A stretch of 64,000 bases of DNA from Deinococcales bacterium (GCA_013298595.1 JAAFIG010000016.1:20047-84046), one strand, 5' to 3'. Counted from the first letter of the stretch, positions 26,984-36,561 are shown. The notes: generated from the letters alone by a model not told the origin. Program-made: numbers and translations.

Positions 26984-27772
26984 ATGTGTGTTCGTTTAGC
27001 GATAATTACCGATTTACACCACGGGCGCGACACTGGAAAAGTGCGTGGTCCTTTGGCATTGCCTTTACTCAAAGACATTCTTTCCGAGATTCATCAAGCC
27101 GAACCTGATGCGGTACTCGAGTTGGGTGATCGGCTAACCGATGAAAATCCCGAGTTAGATCGGATTCGGTTGCTCGAGTTAGCTTCTGAATTTAAGCGTT
27201 TGCCGTATCCGCGTCATCACATTAGTGGTAATCACGATATGTTGCCTAAAGCCGAGCAGGAAGCGATTCTTGGGGCGAATCTGGGTAATCATAGTGTGGA
27301 ATTAGATGGTTGGTTGCTGATTTTCCTCGAGTCTTATGATGGCACAACCAGTGGATTGGTAACACCTGCTACTGCTTTTTGGCTCAAGGAGACATTGGCA
27401 AAAACCGCTTTGCCTTGTGTGGTTTTTTCGCATCAACCTTTGCATGGGCAGTGGTTAGAAGGTAATCAGTATTTTGAAACCGAGTACCGAGAACATGCTT
27501 CTGTCAAAGGTGCGGATGTTATTCGAGGCATTCTCGAGCAAAGTGCTAAGGTGCGTTTATGCGTTTCGGGGCATTGTCATTGGTTTGATGCTCGTCAGGT
27601 TAATGGTATTGATTACCTGACACTCTTAGGACCAACCGAATCGCATTGGACAAATGGTGAAGCCAGTGGTGCTTGGACATTACTCGAGTTAAGTGATGTG
27701 ATTACAGTACAGCAATTTGGGGGCGCTCCAAAGCACATCAGTTTAGCTTCTCGAGTTAAACTCATGGCATGA
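26984..27772 (+). CDS. calcineurin-like metallophosphoesterase
   Basis: About 262 residues. All family metal motifs are present: IITDLHHGRD (D-x-H), ELGDRLTDE (GD), SGNHDML (GNHD), VVFSHQPLHG and SGHCHWFDA (GHxH). Such cytoplasmic enzymes hydrolyse phosphodiesters or phosphomonoesters. ATG 26984 (MCVRLAIITD) is preferred; a TTG 12 nt upstream is in frame. The stop overlaps the ATG of the next gene, so it is coupled to the inositol-monophosphatase-like enzyme and may feed it or share a lipid-headgroup pathway. Confidence 0.75.
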   Translation: MCVRLAIITDLHHGRDTGKVRGPLALPLLKDILSEIHQAEPDAVLELGDRLTDENPELDRIRLLELASEFKRLPYPRHHISGNHDMLPKAEQEAILGANLGNHSVELDGWLLIFLESYDGTTSGLVTPATAFWLKETLAKTALPCVVFSHQPLHGQWLEGNQYFETEYREHASVKGADVIRGILEQSAKVRLCVSGHCHWFDARQVNGIDYLTLLGPTESHWTNGEASGAWTLLELSDVITVQQFGGAPKHISLASRVKLMA

Positions 27773-28545
27773 CCGATTTTCTTACCATTGCCATGAAAGC
27801 TGCGAGAGCCGCTGGTGCTATTCAACTCGAGTACATTGGTCAGGATTTAAGTATTGAAAGTAAAAGCGTGGATTCGGATTTGGTAACCATTGTGGATGCT
27901 AAATGCGAAGCCATTATTCGCCAGATCATTCTCAAAGCTTTTCCTGACCATGCCATTCTTGGTGAAGAAGGTGGCACAGTTGGTAGTAATGCGTATCAAT
28001 GGATTGTTGATCCTTTGGATGGCACTGTGAATTACGCGCATGGTTTCCCGTTTTACTGTGTTTCAATTGCTCTCGAGCATCATGGGCAGCGTTTGGTTGG
28101 TGTGGTTTTTGATCCAAATCGCAACGAATTATTTCATGCCACAAAAGATGGTGGCGCTTTTTTAAACAACAAAGCAATTCGTGTTTCACAGCAAGCTACT
28201 TTGACAGGTCGGGCGATGCTGGCAACAGGTTTTCCTTATGATACCCAAACAGCTTTAATTGCACTCGAGGTTTTTAAGCGTTTTCTGGCACTTGGTTTAC
28301 CGATTCGTCGTCCTGGAGCAGCGGCACTGGATTTATGTTATGTGGCTTGTGGGCGAATAGATGGTTTTTTCGAGTATAAACTCAATGCTTGGGATTGTGC
28401 AGCTGGTATTTTAATCATCGAACAAGCGGGTGGTAAAGTCAGTAATTTTATTGGTGAAACATATGCCTATGCAGATAAGAAAATCGTTGCCAGCAACAAT
28501 TTGGTGCATCAGGCGATGCTTGAGCGTATTAACACACCTGTATAA
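27769..28545 (+). CDS. suhB: inositol monophosphatase family protein
   Basis: 258 residues of the Mg-dependent lithium-sensitive phosphatase fold. ILGEEGG supplies the metal Glu, WIVDPLDGTVNYAHGFPFY the central DPLDGT motif, and LNAWDCAAGILIIEQAGG the C-terminal metal site. It hydrolyses inositol-1-phosphate or similar sugar phosphates. Its nearness to the iol cluster (7 kb) and to the glycolipid genes leaves both inositol and lipid-headgroup roles open. ATGA overlap with the upstream phosphoesterase. Confidence 0.85.
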   Translation: MTDFLTIAMKAARAAGAIQLEYIGQDLSIESKSVDSDLVTIVDAKCEAIIRQIILKAFPDHAILGEEGGTVGSNAYQWIVDPLDGTVNYAHGFPFYCVSIALEHHGQRLVGVVFDPNRNELFHATKDGGAFLNNKAIRVSQQATLTGRAMLATGFPYDTQTALIALEVFKRFLALGLPIRRPGAAALDLCYVACGRIDGFFEYKLNAWDCAAGILIIEQAGGKVSNFIGETYAYADKKIVASNNLVHQAMLERINTPV

Positions 28546-29679
28546 TTACTTATGAGCATCTTGTAACGAAGTCCAAATATGTTCGGCAATGCGGTACACC
28601 GCTTCTGGTTCGGCAAGTTTTTGCACTGCTGCCTGCATTGCCTCAAGTTTACCTGGAGTACTGAGTACTTGCTCGAGGGTAGCTGCAACTTTTTGTGCCC
28701 CTTCGGCATATAAACCAGCGCCTTGTTGAACAACATATTCGGCGTTCGGCGATTCTTGGTATTTGATTGCACCATTGAGAATCATCGGGGTACCAAGTGC
28801 TGCTGCTTCAACAATGGTGGCAGGTCCAGCTTTAGAAATCAGTACATCCGCTGCCCGTAAAAACAGATCAAAATCGGTAGTGAAACCATAAATGATCGTT
28901 TTTTTACGCCATTGTATGGTCTCGAGTGATTCTTTCAAGGCAACGTTTTTACCCGCCAGTACCACCAGCTGGGCATTGGCTACACTGGCATCAATGGCTT
29001 TGGCTGTCTCGAGCATTGGTCCCATGCCGTCGCCACCGCCTGCAAGAATAACAATTTTGGCATCCTGATCCCAACCAAGTTTGGCTCGAGCTGCGGCTTG
29101 GGTTAAGTGCATTTTAGAAAATCTTGGGTGCATCACAGGACCCGTGAGAATCAGTTTACTAGCATCTATACCCAGTTCTAATCCTCGAGTTAATGCTGGT
29201 GGTACTGGAACCAAGGTTTTATCAGCTCGGTTGTCGTACCATAACGAACTGGGCTTGGCATAATCGGTAATAACAGTTAAGAAAGGAATTTGCCGTTTTT
29301 GTTTACGTAGAGCATCCACACTTGGGCGCACAAATGCGCCATGCACACAAACAACAATATCAGCTGGGTGACGCTGGTACAAATACTTAATTTTAGGAAA
29401 AACCACTTTTGAATAAACTCGATGCCCTAAACCTTTACGAAAAACTCGGTCGGTCAACCAGAATTGGGCTTCGTAACTGGCAGGATGGTTGTTGTACCAG
29501 ATGCCATAGGTTTTCGGTAAGGTATTGAGTGGAAAAGGGGCAAAATCACGAAACATATCAACCAATTCGTACTGTAATTGATTAGGGTATTTTTCATCCA
29601 AGGCTGCCGTTATTGCCCGACAAGCTGCCCGATGTCCCCCACCTGTATCGGACATCAAGAACAAAACCCGTTTCGCCAT
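28546..29679 (-). CDS. MGDG-synthase-like glycosyltransferase A (GT28)
   Basis: 377 residues of the monogalactosyl/diglucosyl-diacylglycerol synthase group. The N-terminal FLMSDTGGGHRAA is the family motif (SDTGGGHR, lipid-acceptor side). The C-terminal SKAGPATIVEAAALGTPMIL is the MurG-like nucleotide-sugar site, and AGGGDGMGPM is the hinge Gly-rich loop. It should transfer a hexose to a diacylglycerol-type lipid at the inner membrane face. It is closely similar to the gene at 30790-31914, from which it is separated by a flippase-like gene. TAAACT 7 nt upstream of the ATG suggests a leaderless transcript. Confidence 0.8.
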   Translation of the reverse strand: MAKRVLFLMSDTGGGHRAACRAITAALDEKYPNQLQYELVDMFRDFAPFPLNTLPKTYGIWYNNHPASYEAQFWLTDRVFRKGLGHRVYSKVVFPKIKYLYQRHPADIVVCVHGAFVRPSVDALRKQKRQIPFLTVITDYAKPSSLWYDNRADKTLVPVPPALTRGLELGIDASKLILTGPVMHPRFSKMHLTQAAARAKLGWDQDAKIVILAGGGDGMGPMLETAKAIDASVANAQLVVLAGKNVALKESLETIQWRKKTIIYGFTTDFDLFLRAADVLISKAGPATIVEAAALGTPMILNGAIKYQESPNAEYVVQQGAGLYAEGAQKVAATLEQVLSTPGKLEAMQAAVQKLAEPEAVYRIAEHIWTSLQDAHK

Positions 29680-29686
29680 AGACAGC

Positions 29687-29692
29687 AGTTTA
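29687..29692 (-). promoter_or_regulatory. -10 box TAAACT before glycosyltransferase A
   Basis: TAAACT on the minus strand lies 7 nt before ATG 29679 with no Shine-Dalgarno. Confidence 0.45.
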
Positions 29693-29727
29693 ACCTAAAA
29701 TGTATTCGGACTCGAGGGCAAAAACAG

Positions 29728-30756
29728 CTATTTTTCTGCTGGTTTTGTCTGATTTTTTTCTGCCGATGCACGTAGTAACGCCATACCGCCAATTAATGGA
29801 CCAATGAAAATATAAAAATAAAACGATAAGAAACGCCACATCAACACCAAAGGAGTACGGGCTTCACTTGAGATACCAACAGCAGCAAAAACCTTCCCAA
29901 GGGCAAATTCAAAGTACCCACCACCACCAGGGGTTGGAGCGGCAAAACTCGAGAAAACCACTAAACTTTGGGCTGCCATGACTGCTACATGATCAAAATT
30001 TGGTAAACCAAGCGCCCACGCCACCACATTAAAAGCAGCAAAGTGAAAAATCCAACCAAATCCATTCATCACATGTAACAAAATTTGGGTTGGAATAGTC
30101 ATGCGCCGCAAACTCGAGACTTCTTCTTCCGTACGTTGCACAAAAGCAAAAGCACCACGGCGAAAACGTTGTAAAAAGCGAAGACTAAAAATAGACCAAA
30201 CTATTTTTGATAAAAAAGCTGACCCATAAGCAATACCCCAAGCTACTGCTAACATCAAACCAGCACCACCAAAACCCAGTAATGCCACCAACCAGTAACC
30301 AATACTGATAATGTGTTTTGCCTCGAGAATAAACAGTGCTACAGGCAACGACCAAGCATAAAACACCAAATCTAAAACCACGCTATACACAGCAATAGCA
30401 GTGGCTTTATTGGCATCCATAAAACGGCTGAGATACCAACCCAACCCAAAGCTTGCACCCGTGGCAGCAGGTGTAACAGCGGCACTGAATAAACCCAGCA
30501 AACTGGCTTGAGTGCCGCGCCAAACCGATATTTTCTTACCTTCTGGAAATTGGGCTGCTAAAATTTTCACCCGAAAACCCATGCACAACCACCATGCCAT
30601 AATCACGGGAATCAGGCTGGCAGCACCAATGGGTTGAATCTGAATAGTGGCAGTAAATTCAGATAAATTGAATTTCTCACCTGTCAGTAGCAGCAATGCC
30701 ACAGCTGCAATAGAAAAAGCAACAGAAATAAGAATCGTACGAATGGGACTACTCAC
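29728..30756 (-). CDS. LPG-synthase-TM/UPF0104-type integral membrane protein A
   Basis: 342 residues with about eight membrane spans. Family motifs are AAVTPAATGASFGLGWYLSRF near residue 95 and FAAPTPGGGGYFEFALGKVF near residue 270. The fold is that of the flippase half of lysylphosphatidylglycerol synthase and of AglD-like proteins, involved in moving or modifying lipid-linked groups. It lies between two glycosyltransferase genes on the same strand, so it probably handles their glycolipid product. A paralogue is at 34255-35280. Confidence 0.75.
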   Translation of the reverse strand: MSSPIRTILISVAFSIAAVALLLLTGEKFNLSEFTATIQIQPIGAASLIPVIMAWWLCMGFRVKILAAQFPEGKKISVWRGTQASLLGLFSAAVTPAATGASFGLGWYLSRFMDANKATAIAVYSVVLDLVFYAWSLPVALFILEAKHIISIGYWLVALLGFGGAGLMLAVAWGIAYGSAFLSKIVWSIFSLRFLQRFRRGAFAFVQRTEEEVSSLRRMTIPTQILLHVMNGFGWIFHFAAFNVVAWALGLPNFDHVAVMAAQSLVVFSSFAAPTPGGGGYFEFALGKVFAAVGISSEARTPLVLMWRFLSFYFYIFIGPLIGGMALLRASAEKNQTKPAEK

Positions 30757-30789
30757 ACATACCAGTCTGCCACATCTCGAGCTTAGAAG

Positions 30790-31914
30790 TCACGGGGTTA
30801 AACTCCTCATGATTTCATCAGCAATTCGGTATACAGCATCAGGCACTGCTAGTTTTTTGACTGCAACCTCTAAAGCCTCGAGTTTACCTGGGGTACTAAG
30901 CACTTGCTGGAGCGCATCTGCCACATTCTCTGCACCTTCGGCATACAAACCAGCGCCTTGTTGAACAACATATTCGGCGTTCGGCGATTCTTGGTATTTG
31001 ATTGCACCGTTAAGAATCATCGGGGTACCAAGGGCTGCTGCTTCAGTAATCGTGGCAGGTCCAGCTTTAGAAATCAGTACATCCGCTGCCCGTAAAAACA
31101 AATCAAAATCTGGAGTGAAACCATACACCAACGTTTTTTTACGCCATTGCACCGCCTCGAGCGAAGCTTGCAGAGCCACATTCTTACCCGCTAAAACAAC
31201 CAATTGCGCGTTAGGAACACCAGCATCAATAGCGATAGCTGTCTCGAGAATCGGACCCATGCCATCGCCACCACCAACCAAGACAGCAATTTTTGCCTCC
31301 TGATCCCAACCAAGTTGTGCTCGGGCTTGGTGTTTTGTCATCGTCATCTTAGAAAATCTGGGGTGCATGACTGGACCTGTCAGAATCAGTTTAGCTGGGT
31401 CTATGCCTAACTCAAGTCCGCGTTGATAGGCTGGTTCAACTGGCACTAAGGTTTTATCAGCTTTGCTTGCATACCAAAGAGACGTTGGTAAAGCGTAATC
31501 TGTGACCACCGTAATAAATGGTATTTGTTGTTCTTGTTGTCGTAAAACTTCGACACTTGGACGAACAAATACACTGTGTACACAGACTACTATATCTGCT
31601 TGGTGTTGCTGATAAAGATGTTTAATTTTTTGAAATAAATACTTTGAGTAAAAACGATCTCCAATTCCTGAACGAAATACTCGATCAGTAATCCAAAATT
31701 GGGCAGCGTAACTCCACGGATAACGATTAACCCAAGTACCATAGGTATGTGGCAAAGTACTAAAAGGGTATGGGGTGTAATGCTGCCACATATCTACCAG
31801 TTCGGCTTCAAAAACCCCTGGATAGCACTCATCCAGTGCTGCCATTATGGCAGTACAAGCCGCCCGATGCCCGCCACCTGTATCGGACATCAAAAACAGC
31901 AAGCGCTTCGCCAT
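30790..31914 (-). CDS. MGDG-synthase-like glycosyltransferase B (GT28)
   Basis: 374 residues and a close paralogue of glycosyltransferase A. FLMSDTGGGHRAA, VGGGDGMGPI and SKAGPATITEAAALGTPMIL are all conserved. About 170 bp around 30940-31120 are almost identical in DNA to 28705-28890, more than the rest of the genes, which points to gene conversion. It is the first gene of the minus-strand unit B, flippase A, A. TAGAAT is 6 nt before the ATG. The two copies may add successive sugars or use different sugar nucleotides. Confidence 0.8.
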   Translation of the reverse strand: MAKRLLFLMSDTGGGHRAACTAIMAALDECYPGVFEAELVDMWQHYTPYPFSTLPHTYGTWVNRYPWSYAAQFWITDRVFRSGIGDRFYSKYLFQKIKHLYQQHQADIVVCVHSVFVRPSVEVLRQQEQQIPFITVVTDYALPTSLWYASKADKTLVPVEPAYQRGLELGIDPAKLILTGPVMHPRFSKMTMTKHQARAQLGWDQEAKIAVLVGGGDGMGPILETAIAIDAGVPNAQLVVLAGKNVALQASLEAVQWRKKTLVYGFTPDFDLFLRAADVLISKAGPATITEAAALGTPMILNGAIKYQESPNAEYVVQQGAGLYAEGAENVADALQQVLSTPGKLEALEVAVKKLAVPDAVYRIADEIMRSLTP

Positions 31915-31920
31915 AATTTA

Positions 31921-31926
31921 ATTCTA
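31921..31926 (-). promoter_or_regulatory. -10 box TAGAAT before glycosyltransferase B
   Basis: TAGAAT on the minus strand is 6 nt before ATG 31914. The divergent TATACT for glycosyltransferase C lies 60 nt away. Confidence 0.5.
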
Positions 31927-31984
31927 CCCTTAAACACGTCTTGCAAGTGCATTGTATTTTGCTGTGCGAATTGATTGTCCCATG

Positions 31985-31990
31985 TATACT
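31985..31990 (+). promoter_or_regulatory. -10 box TATACT before glycosyltransferase C
   Basis: TATACT lies 7 nt before GTG 31998, which decides that start over the in-frame TTG 57 nt upstream. Confidence 0.55.
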
Positions 31991-31997
31991 GGTCATC

Positions 31998-33152
31998 GTG
32001 GCTAAACCGCGTATTCTCTTGGCAATGATTACCGTAGGCAATGGGCATAAAGCTCCTGCCGACGCAATAAAATCAGGTCTCGAGCGGTTATATCCGAATC
32101 AATTTGAAATAGATGTGCTCGATTTTACGGCGGCTGTCGGCGATTTAGCTTTTGATAAACGCCACAAAGATTCGTGGAATTGGATGCTCAAATACCCAAG
32201 TTTTGCTTATTGGGGTCAAGTGATCATGGATTCAATTGTGCCTGTTAAATTTACACGCTTTGTACAAAAAAAAATGTTACGCCAACATGCAGCACACGCC
32301 ACCACTTTTATCAAAGAAAAACAATACGCACTTGTGGTAGCTACCCATTTTTTTACCATCCAAGCCATCGCTTTAGCCAAAGACGAATTTGACTTAAAAA
32401 TACCATTGGTTGGTTTTGATGCAGACCCTTTTGATGCCCATGCAATGTGGGTTGAACCAAGTGCCGATGAGATCATTGTTGCCAGTCAGCAAGCCAAAGA
32501 AAAATTGATTCAAAAAACCATGCCAGCCAACAAAATCAGTGTTTATAATTACCCTTTTGCCACACAATTTACCGAAAACCTGCCAAGCCAAGCAGCAGCT
32601 CGAGCCGAATTAAACCTCGAAAATACCATGCTTACTATTTTACAATCCGCTGGCGGCGAAGGTATTGGTGGGCAACTCGAGCAATCAGTTGAATCTGTTT
32701 TTCAAGCCAATTTACCAGTGCAATACATCGTCATTTGTGGGCGAAATACCGAGTTACTCGAGCGTTTAGAGGGTATGGCTGCACGCTTTCCCAATTCAAA
32801 AGTTCGTTTTGTAGTCAAAGGATTTATCGAAAATATGCCAACTTGGATCATTGCAAGCGATTTAATTCTTGGTAAAGCTGGAGCTGCGAGTACCATGGAA
32901 GCTCTGATCCTTGGAAAACCCATTTTCCATGTTAGTTACGTTGCTTATAACGATCGTGCCAATATGGAATGGTGTGTCAAGCAAGGTGTTAGCGAATTTA
33001 TCCCAAAACCAGAGCAATTACTCGAAGTTTTACAAAGATTTCTCAAGCATCCAGAGCAATTAACAATGTTACACGCTCGAGTACGTGAATTAAATATTCA
33101 ATCTGGAACCCTTGATATTGCTAAGCATTTGGTCGAGAGGTATTTGCAATAA
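31998..33152 (+). CDS. MGDG-synthase-like glycosyltransferase C (GT28, diverged)
   Basis: About 384 residues. ITVGNGHKAPADAI replaces the SDTGGGHR motif of copies A and B while keeping the GH core. SAGGEGIGGQLEQSV is the hinge loop, and GKAGAASTMEALILGKPIFH is the MurG-like donor site. It is probably a processive or second-step glycosyltransferase on a diacyl lipid. The stop and the next ATG share a base (TAATG), coupling it to the GT2 gene. It is divergently arranged from copy B over an 83-bp promoter region. Confidence 0.72.
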   Translation: MAKPRILLAMITVGNGHKAPADAIKSGLERLYPNQFEIDVLDFTAAVGDLAFDKRHKDSWNWMLKYPSFAYWGQVIMDSIVPVKFTRFVQKKMLRQHAAHATTFIKEKQYALVVATHFFTIQAIALAKDEFDLKIPLVGFDADPFDAHAMWVEPSADEIIVASQQAKEKLIQKTMPANKISVYNYPFATQFTENLPSQAAARAELNLENTMLTILQSAGGEGIGGQLEQSVESVFQANLPVQYIVICGRNTELLERLEGMAARFPNSKVRFVVKGFIENMPTWIIASDLILGKAGAASTMEALILGKPIFHVSYVAYNDRANMEWCVKQGVSEFIPKPEQLLEVLQRFLKHPEQLTMLHARVRELNIQSGTLDIAKHLVERYLQ

Positions 33153-34258
33153 TGGTGTGGTTTCTGACATTACCTTGGTTGCTGCTGAGTGTTCATACAT
33201 TAATAAATGCCGTACTCTTCAAGCGCTTAGCTTCATTTCCGCGAGCAAAAAAACAGCCTTTGGTTACGATTTTAGTACCCGCTCGTAATGAAGAAATTTC
33301 TTTACCTGTGCTGTTACCAACATTATTAGCGCAAAATTACCCACAACTCGAGATTATTATCTTAAATGACCACTCAACTGATGGTACACAAACCATTCTC
33401 GAGTCCATTTCTGATAGGCGTTTGCGGGTGATACAGGGTGGCGAATTACAAGCAGGATGGCGCGGCAAAGCCAATGCTTGCGATCAACTTGCCAAAGTTG
33501 CCACTGGCGAGATTCTCATTTTTACTGATGCTGATACGATATGGCATCCTGATGCCACCCAACACATTGTAGCTGCTTTTGAGCACAGCCAAGCCGAGGT
33601 ACTTTCGGCTTGGTCAGAACAAATCCTGACCAGTCGTTTCTCGAGATGGTTACAGCCGTTTATCGCTTGGTCAACAGTTGCCCTGATGCCAATGCCACTA
33701 GCTGCTGATTCAAGATTCCCTGATATCGTTTCGGCGAATGGGCAATTATTTGCGTATACCAAAGCAGCGTACAATAAATTTGGTGGTTTTGCCCGAGTAA
33801 AATCTTCGGTACTCGAGGATATAGATTGTGCTAAATTACTCAAAAAAGAAGGCTATAACTACCGTTTCTTCAATGCCTTAGGGTCAATCAAATGCAAAAT
33901 GTACAACAACGATGCCGAAGTTATAGATGGGTTTTCTCGAGGTTCATTTGCAGTACTCAACTACCAACCAGTATCTGTTGTTGGAACAGCGATTTTATTT
34001 TTATGGTTATTTATTGCACCAATCATTTGGTTTTTACTGGCATTGCTTAGTGGTGCCGATATTGGGCTACCAGCCCTCACCGTAGCCTTGATGATTATTA
34101 GCCGAGCAAGAACCGATCTCGAGTTTGGTTTCCCAATTCAATTATCGTTGACAACACCAATATCAGCAATCTGCTGGACGTATATCGCTTTTTTGTCATG
34201 GTATCGCTATGCCACTGGGAGAATCAGTTGGAAGGGACGAACTTACGATATGCGTTAA
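33152..34258 (+). CDS. membrane GT2 glycosyltransferase A
   Basis: 368 residues. An N-terminal membrane span (VWFLTLPWLLLSVHTLINAVL) is followed by a GT-A domain with VPARNEE, LNDHSTDGT and FTDADTIWH (the metal-binding D-x-D). VLEDIDCAKLLKK matches the catalytic ED region. Two or more C-terminal spans end in YATGRISWKGRTYDMR, as in CrtQ-like and 4,4-diaponeurosporenoate-type glycosyltransferases. The donor and acceptor cannot be read from sequence. It is coupled to glycosyltransferase C and resembles the gene at 35400 throughout. Confidence 0.8.
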   Translation: MVWFLTLPWLLLSVHTLINAVLFKRLASFPRAKKQPLVTILVPARNEEISLPVLLPTLLAQNYPQLEIIILNDHSTDGTQTILESISDRRLRVIQGGELQAGWRGKANACDQLAKVATGEILIFTDADTIWHPDATQHIVAAFEHSQAEVLSAWSEQILTSRFSRWLQPFIAWSTVALMPMPLAADSRFPDIVSANGQLFAYTKAAYNKFGGFARVKSSVLEDIDCAKLLKKEGYNYRFFNALGSIKCKMYNNDAEVIDGFSRGSFAVLNYQPVSVVGTAILFLWLFIAPIIWFLLALLSGADIGLPALTVALMIISRARTDLEFGFPIQLSLTTPISAICWTYIAFLSWYRYATGRISWKGRTYDMR

Positions 34259-35280
34259 GCTTTTTTTTCGGCTGCACGCAATAATGCTGCCCCACCGATA
34301 AATGGACCAATGATGATATACAAAAAATATGATAAAAAACGCCACATCAATGCCAATGGCACTCGAGCTTCGGCTGGAATATCAAGTAACCCAAAGAGTT
34401 TTGGTAATGCTACTTCAAAATACCCTGTACCACCTGGTGTTGGCACTAACATCGAAACAGATACGACTAAGCTTTGAAAAGCCAGAATCGCACCATGATC
34501 AAAGTTTGGAATGCCTAATGCCCAGCCCAGCACATTAAAAGCACCAAAATGGAAGAGGAAATTGAGGAAATTAACAAAGTGAATCAGCAATTGCCGTTGC
34601 CACGGTAAATCGCGTAAGGCGGCAATAACATTACCTGTGCGTTGTACAAAAGCATAGGCTCGAGCGCGGCGAGCCTTTAAAAAGCCTAAACTAAAGATAT
34701 TCCACACCAGCTTTGCTAGTAAATCCACCCGAAACGACAACATCCATGCTGCTGTTAATAAGATGCCACTCAGCACATAAACTAGGTAATCCAGTGCTGG
34801 GATACCAATCAAAGTGCCAACATCTATACCTAACGCAAACCGCAACACCAAAAATGAAGCAGGTAAAGACCAAGCATAAAACACTAAATCGAGCACTAAG
34901 CTATACACTGCAATAGCTGTTGCTGATTTTGCTTCTAAATAGCGACTCAAGTACCAGCCAAGCCCAAAACTCATACCCGTTGCTGATGGTGTAACAGCGG
35001 CTGAGAACAGCGCAAGTAGCGATGCCATAATGCCACGACCAACTGTTATCTGATCACCATTTGGCATGGTAGTTGCCAAGAGTCGAATCCGAATACCCAG
35101 CAAAATCCACCAAGCAACCAAAGATGCTAGTAAAATTGGTATTTTCCACCAATCAATTTTTGTTAATTGTGCAAAAGCAACAAAATCAATTTTTTCGCCT
35201 GTGAGAAGTAAAACACCAAGCGCCACTGCTAAAAAAAATATGGAAATACCAACTATCCGAATCGCACTGTTCACACGCAC
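34255..35280 (-). CDS. LPG-synthase-TM/UPF0104-type integral membrane protein B
   Basis: 341 residues and a paralogue of the protein at 29728. SAAVTPSATGMSFGLGWYLSRY and VPTPGGTGYFEVALPKLF are conserved, with about eight spans. It is convergent with GT2 gene A, overlapping by 4 nt, and divergent from GT2 gene B. GTG 35280 has AGAGGTGT in front, so this copy uses a Shine-Dalgarno. The role is inferred as for its paralogue: transfer or flipping of a glycolipid. Confidence 0.75.
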   Translation of the reverse strand: MRVNSAIRIVGISIFFLAVALGVLLLTGEKIDFVAFAQLTKIDWWKIPILLASLVAWWILLGIRIRLLATTMPNGDQITVGRGIMASLLALFSAAVTPSATGMSFGLGWYLSRYLEAKSATAIAVYSLVLDLVFYAWSLPASFLVLRFALGIDVGTLIGIPALDYLVYVLSGILLTAAWMLSFRVDLLAKLVWNIFSLGFLKARRARAYAFVQRTGNVIAALRDLPWQRQLLIHFVNFLNFLFHFGAFNVLGWALGIPNFDHGAILAFQSLVVSVSMLVPTPGGTGYFEVALPKLFGLLDIPAEARVPLALMWRFLSYFLYIIIGPFIGGAALLRAAEKKA

Positions 35281-35399
35281 ACCTCTGCAAGGGAAATCTG
35301 CCTACGCCAAGGCATGATACCCTGTTTTATGCCAATCAATCTCGAGATGGTCGTCAGCAAAGCCACATGGTTTTCACGTACAATTCAACTTACTTCACA

Positions 35400-36530
35400 A
35401 TGATACTTTTCTTAACGCTGACTTTACCGTGGCTACTTTTATGCTTGCACACGTGGTTAAACGCATTGTTGTTTCAGCGTTTAGCCCATTTCAAAAAACC
35501 CGCTCCACATCAACCAAAAGTTTCATTACTCGTGCCAGCCCGTAACGAAGAAAAAACTTTGCCACTGCTGATGCCTTCGCTGTTAGCACAAAACTATCCA
35601 AATCTCGAAATTTTAGTCTTAAACGATAATTCCGAAGATGCCACCCAAAGTATTCTCGAGGGTTTTAGCGACCCCCGTTTGAAATTAATGATGGGTGGAC
35701 CACTACCTGAAGGTTGGCGCGGTAAACCAAACGCTTGTGAACAACTAGCACATGCCTCGAGTGGCGAGATTTTGTTATTCACCGATGCTGATACCGTCTG
35801 GCACAAGGATGCCACGCAACTGATGGTCAATGCCTTACATCATCATCGGGCAGACGCAGTTTCAACCTGGCCTGAACAAATTCTGGTCGGTCGAATTTCG
35901 CATTTGATCCAACCCTTTTTGGCTTGGTCTATTCTGGCGTTAATGCCAATGGTGATGATTAACTCGCGGCGCTTTCCGAATATGAACCCAGCTTCAGGGC
36001 AATTATTTGCTTACAAGCGCGAATCGTATTTTAAATTTGGTGGATTTGCTCGAGTCAAAACCTCGATTCTCGAGGATATGGAATGCGCTAAATTACTGAA
36101 AAAAGATGGTTTTCGTTATAAATTCTTAAATGGTCTTGGTGTGGTGCAATGCAAAATGTACAACAACGACCAAGAAGTGTTAGATGGTTTCTCGAGGAAT
36201 TTTTTTGCTGTAGTGAATTACCAGATTTTGCCATTTATTGCAGCCGCACTCGGGTTTTTCTGGGTTTTTGTTTTTCCGATTATTTGGTTTGTACTGGCTT
36301 TATTTGGTGTTCCTATTTTCGGCGAAGCCAATTGGCAATTAGCGCTGCTAACCATTGTTCTGATGCTTTTATCTACGGCTCGTTCGTATGCCGAATTTGG
36401 TAATCCAATAGCTCTGGCTTTGTTGGTACCACTTTCGGCTTTAACATGGATTCGCATTGCCGCTTTATCGTGGTACCGATTTGTCAAAGGGCAAGTGACG
36501 TGGAAAGGCAGAACCTATAATTTACGTTAA
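35400..36530 (+). CDS. membrane GT2 glycosyltransferase B
   Basis: About 376 residues and a paralogue of GT2 A. VPARNEEKTLP, LNDNSEDATQ, FTDADTVWH, ILEDMECAKLLKK and the C-terminal VTWKGRTYNLR are all aligned. ATG 35400 (MILFLTLTLPW) matches the start of the paralogue; an in-frame ATG at 35367 would add 11 residues absent from it. Membrane spans lie at the N terminus and in residues 270-360. It completes the duplicated glycolipid locus. Confidence 0.8.
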   Translation: MILFLTLTLPWLLLCLHTWLNALLFQRLAHFKKPAPHQPKVSLLVPARNEEKTLPLLMPSLLAQNYPNLEILVLNDNSEDATQSILEGFSDPRLKLMMGGPLPEGWRGKPNACEQLAHASSGEILLFTDADTVWHKDATQLMVNALHHHRADAVSTWPEQILVGRISHLIQPFLAWSILALMPMVMINSRRFPNMNPASGQLFAYKRESYFKFGGFARVKTSILEDMECAKLLKKDGFRYKFLNGLGVVQCKMYNNDQEVLDGFSRNFFAVVNYQILPFIAAALGFFWVFVFPIIWFVLALFGVPIFGEANWQLALLTIVLMLLSTARSYAEFGNPIALALLVPLSALTWIRIAALSWYRFVKGQVTWKGRTYNLR

Positions 36531-36561
36531 GGGTGAAGGCAAGTTAGCGTTTTGTCAATTG

